Shown: in pieces, positions 41,104 through 48,300 of the stretch
How the letters are laid out: every line of letters starts with the position of its first letter
How positions within the stretch are numbered: position 1 is the first letter of the stretch
NCBI GenBank assembly: GCA_963795555.1
Contig: CAWCHZ010000002.1
Location: 1,116,001 to 1,180,000, forward strand
Direction: 5' to 3'
DNA from: CAWCHZ01 sp963795555
GTDB lineage: Bacteria > Actinomycetota > Thermoleophilia > Solirubrobacterales > Solirubrobacteraceae
Length of the DNA stretch: 64,000 nt
The notes under the pieces: model-generated
Database searches by the model: none
Told to the model about the DNA's origin: nothing
What the model saw: the letters and a program-made list of their open reading frames with translations, nothing else
Translations under genes and position numbers: made by a program

Positions 41104-42936
41104 GTGAGCGGGATTGCGGGGTGGGTCGACTATGAGCGTGACCTGAGCAGGCAGACGGCAGTCATCGAGTCGATGACCGAGACGCTGGCCCGGCGGGGTC
41201 CCGACGACGCCGGCGTCTGGATTGGGCGTCACGCGGCGATCGGGCACCGCCGGCTGGCGGTGATCGATCCCGTCGGCGGGGTGCAGCCGATGCAGGTGGG
41301 AGATCCGCCCGTCGTGCTCGCCTTCGACGGTGAGATCTACAACCTCAAGGAGCTGCGGCGTGAGCTCGAGAGCCACGGTCAGCGCTTCCGGACCCGCTCG
41401 GATGCGGAGGTCGTGCTGCACGCTTACCTGCAATGGGGAGCCAACTGCCTGCCACGCCTGAACGGGATCTTCGCGCTCGCGATCTGGGACGAGCGCGAGC
41501 AACGGCTGCTGCTCGCGCGCGATCGGCTGGGCGTCAAGCCGCTCTACTACTACCCGCACCGCGGTGGGTTGGTGTTCGGCTCGGAGCCCAAGGCGCTGCT
41601 GGCCAATCCGGTCTGCTCAGCGGAGCTCGACGAGGACGGCATGGCGGCGCTGTTCGCCGAGCCGGGCACGCGCCCGCCGGGGCAGTCGTTCTTTCGTCGC
41701 ATGCTCGAGGTCCCGCCCGGCGGGCTGATCGGCGTCGGCGAGCGCGGGCTCCGTGCGCTGCGCTACTGGCGTCTGGAGCCGCGACCGCACAGCGATGACC
41801 TGGGCACGACGATCGCGACCGTGCGCGCGCTGCTCGAGGACATCGTGCAGCGCCAGCTGATCGGCGACGTCGCTCAGAGCCTGCTGCTGTCAGGTGGGGT
41901 GGACTCGAGCGCGCTGACGGCGCTTGCGGCGCAGGCATTCGAGCGGCGCGGCAACGGCCGCGTGCCGAGCGTCTCGGTCGACTTTCGCGGCCACGAGACG
42001 GACTTCCGGCCCGAGCCGGCCCGGCCCGCGCGCGACGAGCCGTTCGTCCAGCTCGTCGTTGCGCACGTGCGCTCCAAGCACACCTCGATGCTGCTCGACG
42101 TGCCCGACCTGGTGGCGGCCGAGGACATACCGCTGCGCGCCGCCGACCTGCCCGATCCTTCGGGCAACATGGCGACGACGATGTACCTGTTGTTCGACGA
42201 GGTGCGCAGGCACTGCACCGTCGCGCTGTCGGGCGAGTCCGCCGATGAGGTGTTCGGCGGCTATCACTGGTTTCAGGACGAGGCCGCCCTCGCCGCGGAC
42301 GAGTTCCCGTGGGCAAGTGACGCGGGACAGCTGACCAAGGTGCTGCGTGACGACGTCCGCGAGCGTCTGCGGGTGCAGGAGCGCATCGCGCGCAGCTACG
42401 CGGAAGGGATCGCCGAGGTGCCCGAGCTCGAAGGCGAGGACGCCCGCGATCGGCGCGTGCGCCAGCTGATTCACCTCGGCCTGACGCACTGGCTGCCGTT
42501 CATCCTCGACCGCAAGGACCGCATGAGCATGGCCGTCGGGCTGGAGGTGCGCCTGCCCTACGTCGACCATCGCCTCGTCGAGTACATCTACAGCGTCCCC
42601 TGGTCGATGAAGACGACGGGCGGGATCGGCAAGGGCCTGCTGCGCAAGGCGGTCGCCGACCTGCTGCCGACCGAGGTGGCACAGCGCCCCAAGAGCATGT
42701 TCCCCGCGGTCCGCAACCCCGGCTACGAGCAGGGCATCCGCGACCGGATGACGGCGCTGCTGGATCGCCCCGACGCGCCGCTGTTTCACCTCGTCGACCC
42801 CGCCAAGGTGCGCCCGATGCTCGACCAGCGCGATGCGGTGACTGGGATCTGGTCGGTCCCCGGCCCCCTCACCTGGGCCGCCTATCTGCTGCGCATCAAC
42901 GACTGGCTGGTCGACTACGACGTGCGAATGGTGTGA
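41104..42936 (+). CDS. Asparagine-synthetase-like amidotransferase with Cys2 replaced by Ser
   Basis: A 610-residue two-domain protein. The N-terminal Ntn/glutaminase-like domain (~1-200) starts MSGIAGW, where glutamine-dependent AsnB enzymes start MCGIAGW; the nucleophilic Cys is Ser. Other glutaminase residues persist (RRGPDDAG, HRRLAVIDP, FDGEIYN). The synthetase domain has the ATP pyrophosphatase loop LLSGGVDSSALTAL, SGESADEVFGGYHW, and DRKDRMSMAVGLEVRLPYVDH. It would adenylate a carboxylate and pass it to ammonia or another amine, with little or no glutamine use. In this PKS operon it could amidate the released polyketide or couple it to the hydroxylated amino acid. GTG 41104 is the only plausible start. 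Confidence 0.9.
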   Translation: MSGIAGWVDYERDLSRQTAVIESMTETLARRGPDDAGVWIGRHAAIGHRRLAVIDPVGGVQPMQVGDPPVVLAFDGEIYNLKELRRELESHGQRFRTRSDAEVVLHAYLQWGANCLPRLNGIFALAIWDEREQRLLLARDRLGVKPLYYYPHRGGLVFGSEPKALLANPVCSAELDEDGMAALFAEPGTRPPGQSFFRRMLEVPPGGLIGVGERGLRALRYWRLEPRPHSDDLGTTIATVRALLEDIVQRQLIGDVAQSLLLSGGVDSSALTALAAQAFERRGNGRVPSVSVDFRGHETDFRPEPARPARDEPFVQLVVAHVRSKHTSMLLDVPDLVAAEDIPLRAADLPDPSGNMATTMYLLFDEVRRHCTVALSGESADEVFGGYHWFQDEAALAADEFPWASDAGQLTKVLRDDVRERLRVQERIARSYAEGIAEVPELEGEDARDRRVRQLIHLGLTHWLPFILDRKDRMSMAVGLEVRLPYVDHRLVEYIYSVPWSMKTTGGIGKGLLRKAVADLLPTEVAQRPKSMFPAVRNPGYEQGIRDRMTALLDRPDAPLFHLVDPAKVRPMLDQRDAVTGIWSVPGPLTWAAYLLRINDWLVDYDVRMV

Positions 42937-42989
42937 GCGGCCGCGCCGGGGGGCGACGCGGTGAGGGGCACGAGCACAGCGGACGCGGG

Positions 42990-43772
42990 TCAGAGCGCCA
43001 CGAGCCCGGAGAGCTGCTCGATCAGCTCCGCGGGAGCGACGATCAGACCTGCCGGATCCGCGTCGGTCGGCTGGAGGTCGCCAACCTCCAGCCCGGCTCG
43101 AGTGGCGATCAGGCTGCCGGCGGCGACGTCCCAGGCGTTCAGCCCGCGCTCGTAGTAGGCATCGAAGCGCCCAGCCGCGCACCACGCCAGGTCGAGCGCC
43201 GCCGCGCCCACCCGGCGGATGTCGCGCACCCGCGGCAGCACGCGCTCCAGCACCGCCGCCTGGCGCGCCCGCAGCCGGGCATCGTAGCCGAAGCCGGTTG
43301 CGATCATCGCGAGCTCCAGACGCGCCGGCCGCTGGGGTCGCTCGAGCGCGACCCCGTTGAGCGTCGGGGCGCCCGAGCGAGTGGCGGCAAAGCACTCGTC
43401 GCGGATCGGGTCGAGCACGACGCCCGCGATCGTCCCCGCCGCATCCTCGCACGCGATGCTCACCGCGAACGCCGGGATCTCGAACAGGAAGTTGATCGTG
43501 CCGTCGAGCGGATCGACGATCCAGCGGCGGCGGCTGCCGTCGCTCGCGCCGCCTTCTTCGCCGAGGATCGCGTCGTCGGGGCACTCCTGGGCCAGCACCG
43601 CGCGGATCGCCGCCTCGGCCGCCAGGTCGGCGTCCGACACCAGGTCGGTCGGGCTGCTCTTGGTGCGGATCCCGTCCTGCTGGTGGCCGAATCGCGCGCG
43701 CAGCTCGACCGCCGCGGCGGCCGCGGCGTGCTGCGCGACCGCGAGGACTGCCTGCTCGTCGGTGACGGTCAT
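42990..43772 (-). CDS. Inositol-monophosphatase-family phosphatase
   Basis: A 260-residue Mg-dependent sugar-phosphate phosphatase. Family signatures are all present: SPTDLVSDADLAAEAAIR, the metal ligand Glu in ILGEEGG, WIVDPLDGTINFLFEIP (metal ligands DPLDG) and GLNAWDVAAGSLI near the end. It may dephosphorylate inositol phosphate, fructose-1,6-bisphosphate, histidinol phosphate or PAP; these cannot be separated by eye. ATG 43772 (MTVTDEQ) is chosen over an upstream in-frame ATG at 43847. It faces the Asn-synthetase-like gene and marks the right edge of the PKS cluster. Confidence 0.92.
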   Translation of the reverse strand: MTVTDEQAVLAVAQHAAAAAAVELRARFGHQQDGIRTKSSPTDLVSDADLAAEAAIRAVLAQECPDDAILGEEGGASDGSRRRWIVDPLDGTINFLFEIPAFAVSIACEDAAGTIAGVVLDPIRDECFAATRSGAPTLNGVALERPQRPARLELAMIATGFGYDARLRARQAAVLERVLPRVRDIRRVGAAALDLAWCAAGRFDAYYERGLNAWDVAAGSLIATRAGLEVGDLQPTDADPAGLIVAPAELIEQLSGLVAL

Positions 43773-43882
43773 GCCCTCGGTTCTACCCGATGGCAGGGGC
43801 GGCTGCGTTGCCGGCATGAGCAGCCGCGGGCCGGCGGGGGGCTGCATAGCGGGCGAAGCAGCCGCAGGCGGCCACTGATGCG

Positions 43883-43900
43883 GTGATGCGCTATCATCAC
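43883..43900 (+). promoter_or_regulatory. vapB operator: GTGATG-N6-CATCAC overlapping the -10
   Basis: A perfect 6-bp inverted repeat (43883-43888, 43895-43900) overlaps TATCAT (43892-43897), a -10 box 6 bases before GTG 43904. This is the layout expected for autoregulation by a VapB/VapBC complex and for a leaderless transcript. Confidence 0.55.
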
Positions 43901-43903
43901 AAC

Positions 43904-44125
43904 GTGCGCACCACGCTCAACATCGACGACGAGGTGGTCGCGGCCGCGCGCGAGCTCGCCGCAGGCGAGCACCGTTCGCTTGGGTCGGTCATCTCGGAAC
44001 TCGCTCGCCGCGGGCTGACACCAGCTCGCGTCGAGGCCGAAGACGGACTGCCGGTGATCCGGGTGCCCGCCGGCACGCCGCCCATCACGCCCGAGATGGT
44101 CTGGCGAGCTCTCGACGAGGACTAG
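43904..44125 (+). CDS. vapB: VapB-type ribbon-helix-helix antitoxin
   Basis: A 73-residue antitoxin: MRTTLNIDDEVVAAARELAAGE is the ribbon-helix of an RHH DNA-binding domain, and the tail (LPVIRVPAGTPPITPEMVWRAL) is the segment that binds and blocks VapC. It should neutralise the toxin encoded 9 bp downstream and repress the operon through the palindrome before the gene. The frame opens at 43883, but GTG 43904 is preferred because RHH antitoxins begin at this residue and the promoter lies upstream of it. Confidence 0.85.
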   Translation: MRTTLNIDDEVVAAARELAAGEHRSLGSVISELARRGLTPARVEAEDGLPVIRVPAGTPPITPEMVWRALDED

Positions 44126-44134
44126 CCCGCCACC

Positions 44135-44551
44135 GTGGCGCTGCTGGATGTCAACGCCCTCGTCGCGCTGGCCTGGGACTCCCATGTGCACCACGCGCGG
44201 ATCCGCGCGTGGTTCGCCGCGCACAGCTCGGCGGGATGGGCGACGTGCCCGATCACGGAGAGCGGCTTCGTGCGGGTGTCATCCAACCGGCGGGCGCTGC
44301 CTGCCGCGATCGGCATCGACGCGGCGCGGACCGTGCTCTCGGCGCTGCGCGCACAAGACGGTCATCGCTTCCTGACCGACGACGTGTCCTTGAGCGACAG
44401 CGATGTCCCAGCCATCACAGGCCATCGACAGGTCACGGACGCGCATCTGCTGACGTTGGCCCGACGCCGCGGCATGCGCTTGGTCACCTTCGATGGCGGC
44501 ATCCTGACAATGAGCGCCGGGCACGATGTCGAGCTGCTGACCACGCTCTGA
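44135..44551 (+). CDS. vapC: VapC-type PIN-domain toxin
   Basis: A 138-residue PIN nuclease. The four acidic positions that bind Mg are in LLDVNALVAL (first Asp), ITESGF (Glu), VTDAHLLTLA (Asp) and TFDGG (Asp). It probably cleaves tRNA or rRNA when free of its antitoxin. The GTG start is 9 bp after the vapB stop. Intact and paired, so presumed functional; such modules often sit at the border of accessory gene blocks, as here between the PKS and RiPP regions. Confidence 0.9.
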   Translation: MALLDVNALVALAWDSHVHHARIRAWFAAHSSAGWATCPITESGFVRVSSNRRALPAAIGIDAARTVLSALRAQDGHRFLTDDVSLSDSDVPAITGHRQVTDAHLLTLARRRGMRLVTFDGGILTMSAGHDVELLTTL

Positions 44552-44597
44552 TCGGCAGAGCGGCAGCGTCATGCAAGAGCGGCGCTAGGCTCCTGCC

Positions 44598-44825
44598 ATG
44601 AGGGGTGATCGCGTCGAGATCGTCGTGGCGCTCGATGACGGCGCCCGCACCTACGAGATCAGTGCGACCCGCGCCGGTCGTCGCGTCGAGGTCTCCACCG
44701 TGCGCGGAGTCGTCGAAGTGGTGGAGGTGACGCGCAGCGGACAGCCGGTGCGCACGGCGCGGTTCATGGCGTCTCGCGTGGTCGCGCTCGTCGAGCACCC
44801 CGCCGCCGAGCGCAACGAGCCCTAG
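44598..44825 (+). CDS. Small hypothetical protein
   Basis: A 75-residue beta-strand-rich protein (VEIVVALDDGARTYEISATRAGRRVEVST) of unknown function. TAGGCT at 44586-44591 is a good -10 six bases before the ATG, pointing to a leaderless transcript and supporting a real gene. It ends convergently with the ICMT-like gene, overlapping it by 4 bp (44822-44825). Confidence 0.55.
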   Translation: MRGDRVEIVVALDDGARTYEISATRAGRRVEVSTVRGVVEVVEVTRSGQPVRTARFMASRVVALVEHPAAERNEP

Positions 44826-45361
44826 AGCACGAACGGGATCAACATCTTGGTGCTGGCGCGGTAGTGCGGGTACTGGGTCGGAAAGACGGCGGTCAGCATC
44901 CTCTCCTCGACCGTGGCGCTGTAGACGAAGTAGGCCCCCAGGACCACGAGGGCGATCAGCCAGGCGATGTTGAGCGCCAGCGCCGTGCCCAGGATCGCCA
45001 GCAGGATGCCCGAGTAGATCGGGTGCCGAATGCGCCGATAGGGGCCCGAGGTGACGAGCTCGGGCTCCTCCTTGCGCGTCATCGGCATCCCCCAGTTGCG
45101 ACCAAGGTGGATCCTCGCCCAGACCGCCAGGCCAAGCCCGGAGGCCAACAGGATCGTGCCGATCACCTCCAGGGCCGGGCTGTGGACGGCGAGGTGATTG
45201 ACACCGAAGGCCCGCAGCACCACGAATGCCAGCACGACGACCAAACCCGGGGCCCTCGCCCGCCGGCTGCGCGAGCCTGCCTTGCTGCCCACGGCGGAGA
45301 CGAGCCAGTAGACCCAGAAGGCGAGCCAGGCGATCCCAATCGCGGCGCTGAGGGCGACCAT
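44822..45361 (-). CDS. Isoprenylcysteine methyltransferase (ICMT)/phospholipid methyltransferase-like membrane protein
   Basis: A 179-residue protein with about five membrane helices and the ICMT/PEMT-type C-terminal signature: LVTSGPYRRIRHPIYSGILL (SAM-binding G-PY-xxRHPxY motif) and EERMLTAVFPTQYPHYRAST. Bacterial members methylate small thiols, lipids or unknown membrane substrates with S-adenosylmethionine. Here no substrate can be named. It is a single gene between the VapBC pair and the LodA-like operon. Confidence 0.88.
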   Translation of the reverse strand: MVALSAAIGIAWLAFWVYWLVSAVGSKAGSRSRRARAPGLVVVLAFVVLRAFGVNHLAVHSPALEVIGTILLASGLGLAVWARIHLGRNWGMPMTRKEEPELVTSGPYRRIRHPIYSGILLAILGTALALNIAWLIALVVLGAYFVYSATVEERMLTAVFPTQYPHYRASTKMLIPFVL

Positions 45362-45457
45362 GCCCGCAGCCTATGAGAAGACGGCGATCGCGATAGGCAC
45401 CGATATCGCACATGACGCGATGTCACAGCGCAGGAAATGCGATATCCCGCGCCGCGG

Positions 45458-46969
45458 TCAGTCGTCCAGCGCCTCGGCGCGCCACAGCCAGGCAACGATC
45501 GACCGCGCCTGCTCGGGCGACATCGACGACGACCACTTGTGAACGATCTCCGCGGTGGCCCGACCATCGAACGAGCGCAGCAGGGCCGCGATTTCGATTC
45601 CCTGCAGGTAGGCGACCGGGCGCTCCAATCCGGGCGCTGTCAGCGCCGGACGTAACTCCACGCGATCGCCGACGATCGCGGGCGTGGGCGCCAGCCGCGC
45701 GTCCTGGCTCAGGCGCAGCGGCCGATCGGCGAGCTCGGCGAACGAGCAGCGGCGTGGCGGCCGGGTTGCCGCCGGCACCGGCATTGCGGAGCGGGAGACC
45801 GGGTCAGAGCGCGTGCTGGGGGCAAGCTGGGGAGCCCGCCGCGCGCGCCGGTGCCAGAACGGCGCATCGCGGCGCAGCTCATTCTCCGCGTAGAGGCGCG
45901 AAGCCCAGGCGGCATGGCGCGCGGCCGAGTCGCGCACCGAGTCACGATAGAAGGCGATCGCAGTCCCCCGGTCTCCGCCATCGAGCAGGGTGTTGACGGC
46001 AGCAGCGCCCGACAGCGCGGTCTGCAGCGCCTGCTCGATGCCAGCCGACGACAGCGGGTCGATCGCGAGCGCCGCGTCGCCCAGCTTGATCATCGTCTCG
46101 GTAATCGGGTCCGCGGAGACGTAGCTGGTCGCGCCGCAAGCCTCCAACGGCGCGACGGGACGAGCCTCGAGCAGGTGGCCGAACAGCTCGGTGCTTGCGA
46201 TCAGCTCGCGATGCAGCCCCTCCAGCCCCGCCCGGCGCACGCCGCGGCGGCGCAGCAGGTCGGCGTCGATGAAGGCGATCGACGCGAACGTCCCGTCGGG
46301 CAGTGGAGCGCCCCACAGCCAGCCGTCGCGGATGGCCTCGACGATCATGGCGTCGGGACGCTCGGGCTCGGCGCGTCCGTGCCAGATCTGCTGCAGCGCC
46401 AAGGTGGGCGCCGACGTCGAGATCCGACGCCGCGGCAGTGGCGACTGGCGTCCGCTGGCATCGGCGAGGAAGCGAGCGTGGACAGTGTCGGCGACCGTGC
46501 CGGACAGCCTGATGGTCCAGCCCGCGGCGCTGTGCAGAGCAGTCCGCGCGATGGCCGGCTGGAGCAGGCGCACGCCCGCGTTGTGGGCAAGCTCGAGCAG
46601 CAGCTCGTCCAGCCGGCCGCGATCGACGCTGACGCTCCCCGGGTGGCTGGCGGCAAGCGCGCCGCTCTTCGGGTGGCTGGCGACACCCGGCCGCCCGGCC
46701 GGGGCTGGCTTGCGCATCGTCGTGCCATCCCAGCGTACGCGTGCCTGCCGGAGCGGCAGGGCCCCGGCCGCTGCCAGGGCGCCCGGCGCTCCCGCCGCCG
46801 TCAGCAGCTTCGATGTCCCCGGCGTGAGTGACTGCCCCGCGCCAGCACTTGGAAACGCTCGCCGCTCGATCAGCACGACGTCGTACCCGAGCCCAGTCAA
46901 CTGCGCGGCGAAGATCGTGCCCGCCGGGCCGCCGCCGATCACGCAGACGTCAGCGCGGACGGCGCTCAC
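45458..46969 (-). CDS. LodB/QhpG-like FAD-dependent monooxygenase with C-terminal extension
   Basis: A 503-residue flavoprotein: N-terminal dinucleotide-binding VCVIGGGPAGTIFAAQLTGLG, VVLIERR, a central substrate domain, and LGDAALAIDPLSSAGIEQAL (the second FAD motif, GD...P). This is the tryptophan-halogenase/geranylgeranyl-reductase-like type to which LodB and QhpG belong; these hydroxylate a Trp in a partner protein during cysteine tryptophylquinone formation. No WxWxIP halogenase motif is visible. Residues ~410-503 form an extra domain (LERPVAYLQGIEIAALLRSF) that may be a PqqD-like peptide-binding fold. GTG 46969 overlaps the radical SAM stop by 4 bp; it is the last gene of the four-gene operon. 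Confidence 0.85.
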   Translation of the reverse strand: MSAVRADVCVIGGGPAGTIFAAQLTGLGYDVVLIERRAFPSAGAGQSLTPGTSKLLTAAGAPGALAAAGALPLRQARVRWDGTTMRKPAPAGRPGVASHPKSGALAASHPGSVSVDRGRLDELLLELAHNAGVRLLQPAIARTALHSAAGWTIRLSGTVADTVHARFLADASGRQSPLPRRRISTSAPTLALQQIWHGRAEPERPDAMIVEAIRDGWLWGAPLPDGTFASIAFIDADLLRRRGVRRAGLEGLHRELIASTELFGHLLEARPVAPLEACGATSYVSADPITETMIKLGDAALAIDPLSSAGIEQALQTALSGAAAVNTLLDGGDRGTAIAFYRDSVRDSAARHAAWASRLYAENELRRDAPFWHRRARRAPQLAPSTRSDPVSRSAMPVPAATRPPRRCSFAELADRPLRLSQDARLAPTPAIVGDRVELRPALTAPGLERPVAYLQGIEIAALLRSFDGRATAEIVHKWSSSMSPEQARSIVAWLWRAEALDD

Positions 46970-48300
46970 GCCCCGAAGTAGTCGGGGCGCCGCGCCAGCA
47001 GGCGTCGGTATGCGCCAAGGCAGTAGTGCAGCCAGCCGCGGATGTAGTCGCAGGCCGGGCGGCCGCGTGCGATCACCTCGTGGTGGCAGCCGCCCCCACA
47101 CAAGTAACGCGCCCAGCAGGACCGGCATGGCTCCTGGCGATGGACGTGCCGGCGCTCCAGCCAGCGCGCCTGGCGATCGCGGTCGACGCCCTCGTCGAGG
47201 CGCCCCATCGCGCCCTCGGCGTCGCCGACGAAGCGGTGGCACGCGGCGAGGTCGCCCTGCGCCGATACACCCAGATAGCCGGCGCCCGCCCCGCACGGAT
47301 AGGGGCGGTGGCTGCCGCGGTGAAGCTCGTGCATCGCGTTGACCATGTTCGCGAACGGATAGCGCCCGCCAGCGATCACGTGACGCTCGAACCGCTCGCC
47401 GCAAGCGACCATCTGATCGAGCATCGCCGCCAGATCGGCGCGACTCATCTCCCCCGCTCCGGTGGGGGAGCTGATCAGCGGCGAGAAGCCGACGCTGTGG
47501 AACCCAAGCTCGATCAGATGCTCCAGCGTGCGCGGCAGCTCGAGGTTCAGCGGCGTCACCGTCACCCTTGCCGAGACCTGCATCCGCCGCTGGCGCTCGA
47601 GCAGCGGCATCACGTTGGAGAGAATTCGCTCGTAGCTGCCCCGTCCGCTGCGCAGCGGACGCAGCCGGTCGTGCACCTCCCGCACGCCATCGAGGCTGAC
47701 CGTGACGGCGAAGGCGTGGTGCTCGAAGAAGTCGCCGTCGGCGGCGGTCAGCAGCGTGCCGTTGGTGGTGATCGAGAACTTGACGGCTGCGCCCATCTCG
47801 GCCGCGCGGCGAGCGGCCCGCTCGGTCGCCGCATGTACCACCGAGCGGTTGATCAGCGGCTCGCCGCCGAGGAACGCGAGCGTGACGGGCTCCCCGGGCG
47901 TGGCGTCCGCGAACAGCAGATCGACCGCGCGCAGCGCGACCTCGCGCGGCATATTGACCGCTGGGCCGCCGAAGCTGCCCTGCTCGGCGTAGCAGTATGC
48001 GCAACCGAGGTTGCACTTCTGAGCCACGGCGAGCGAGAGCGCGCGCAGGGGTGGCGTTTCGAGCGCTCGATCATCGACGAACGGATCGCCGTCGAGGCCG
48101 AGCTGTCGCAGCAGCGCGGGGACGTCAGCGGCGTGCGGTCCGCTGGTCGCGCCGGCACGAGCGGCGGCCAGCTGCGCCGCCAGCTCCTCGTCCACGTCAT
48201 AGAGGCGGCTGCCGTCGACCACCAGGACGTGCTGACCGAGCTCCGTGGCGATCAGGTGAACGTCGGGGTCGATCGGGGCGGAGAGCTCGAACAGGCTCAT
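46966..48300 (-). CDS. SPASM radical SAM peptide/protein maturase
   Basis: A 444-residue enzyme. Residues 1-80 resemble a RiPP-recognition-like domain (HVLVVDGSRLYDVDEELAAQL). The radical SAM cluster motif is CNLGCAYCY (Cys96, Cys100, Cys103), followed by LAFLGGEPLI and ITTNGTLL. The SPASM part has CGAG, CHRF and CRSCWARYLCGGGCHHE, ligands for two more Fe-S clusters. This resembles QhpD and anSME-like maturases that make thioether bonds or oxidise side chains. Its partner is most likely the LodA-like protein whose gene overlaps it by 4 bp (ATGA). ATG 48300 (MSLFELSAP) is chosen; an in-frame start at 48438 would read into the LodA-like gene. Confidence 0.93.
   Translation of the reverse strand: MSLFELSAPIDPDVHLIATELGQHVLVVDGSRLYDVDEELAAQLAAARAGATSGPHAADVPALLRQLGLDGDPFVDDRALETPPLRALSLAVAQKCNLGCAYCYAEQGSFGGPAVNMPREVALRAVDLLFADATPGEPVTLAFLGGEPLINRSVVHAATERAARRAAEMGAAVKFSITTNGTLLTAADGDFFEHHAFAVTVSLDGVREVHDRLRPLRSGRGSYERILSNVMPLLERQRRMQVSARVTVTPLNLELPRTLEHLIELGFHSVGFSPLISSPTGAGEMSRADLAAMLDQMVACGERFERHVIAGGRYPFANMVNAMHELHRGSHRPYPCGAGAGYLGVSAQGDLAACHRFVGDAEGAMGRLDEGVDRDRQARWLERRHVHRQEPCRSCWARYLCGGGCHHEVIARGRPACDYIRGWLHYCLGAYRRLLARRPDYFGA

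Noticed and set aside
41104..42936. Asn-synthetase-like gene as a second lasso cyclase
   Set aside because: It keeps a nearly complete glutaminase-type N-domain, lies in the PKS operon, and has no precursor or B protein nearby.
41890..43584. 564-codon minus-strand frame spanning the Asn-synthetase-like and phosphatase genes
   Set aside because: It crosses two well-supported genes in the wrong frame; no recognisable motif.
45458..46969. Flavoprotein as a tryptophan halogenase
   Set aside because: No WxWxIP motif and no halogenase-type Lys segment visible; the neighbourhood of a LodA-like gene favours a LodB/QhpG-like role.
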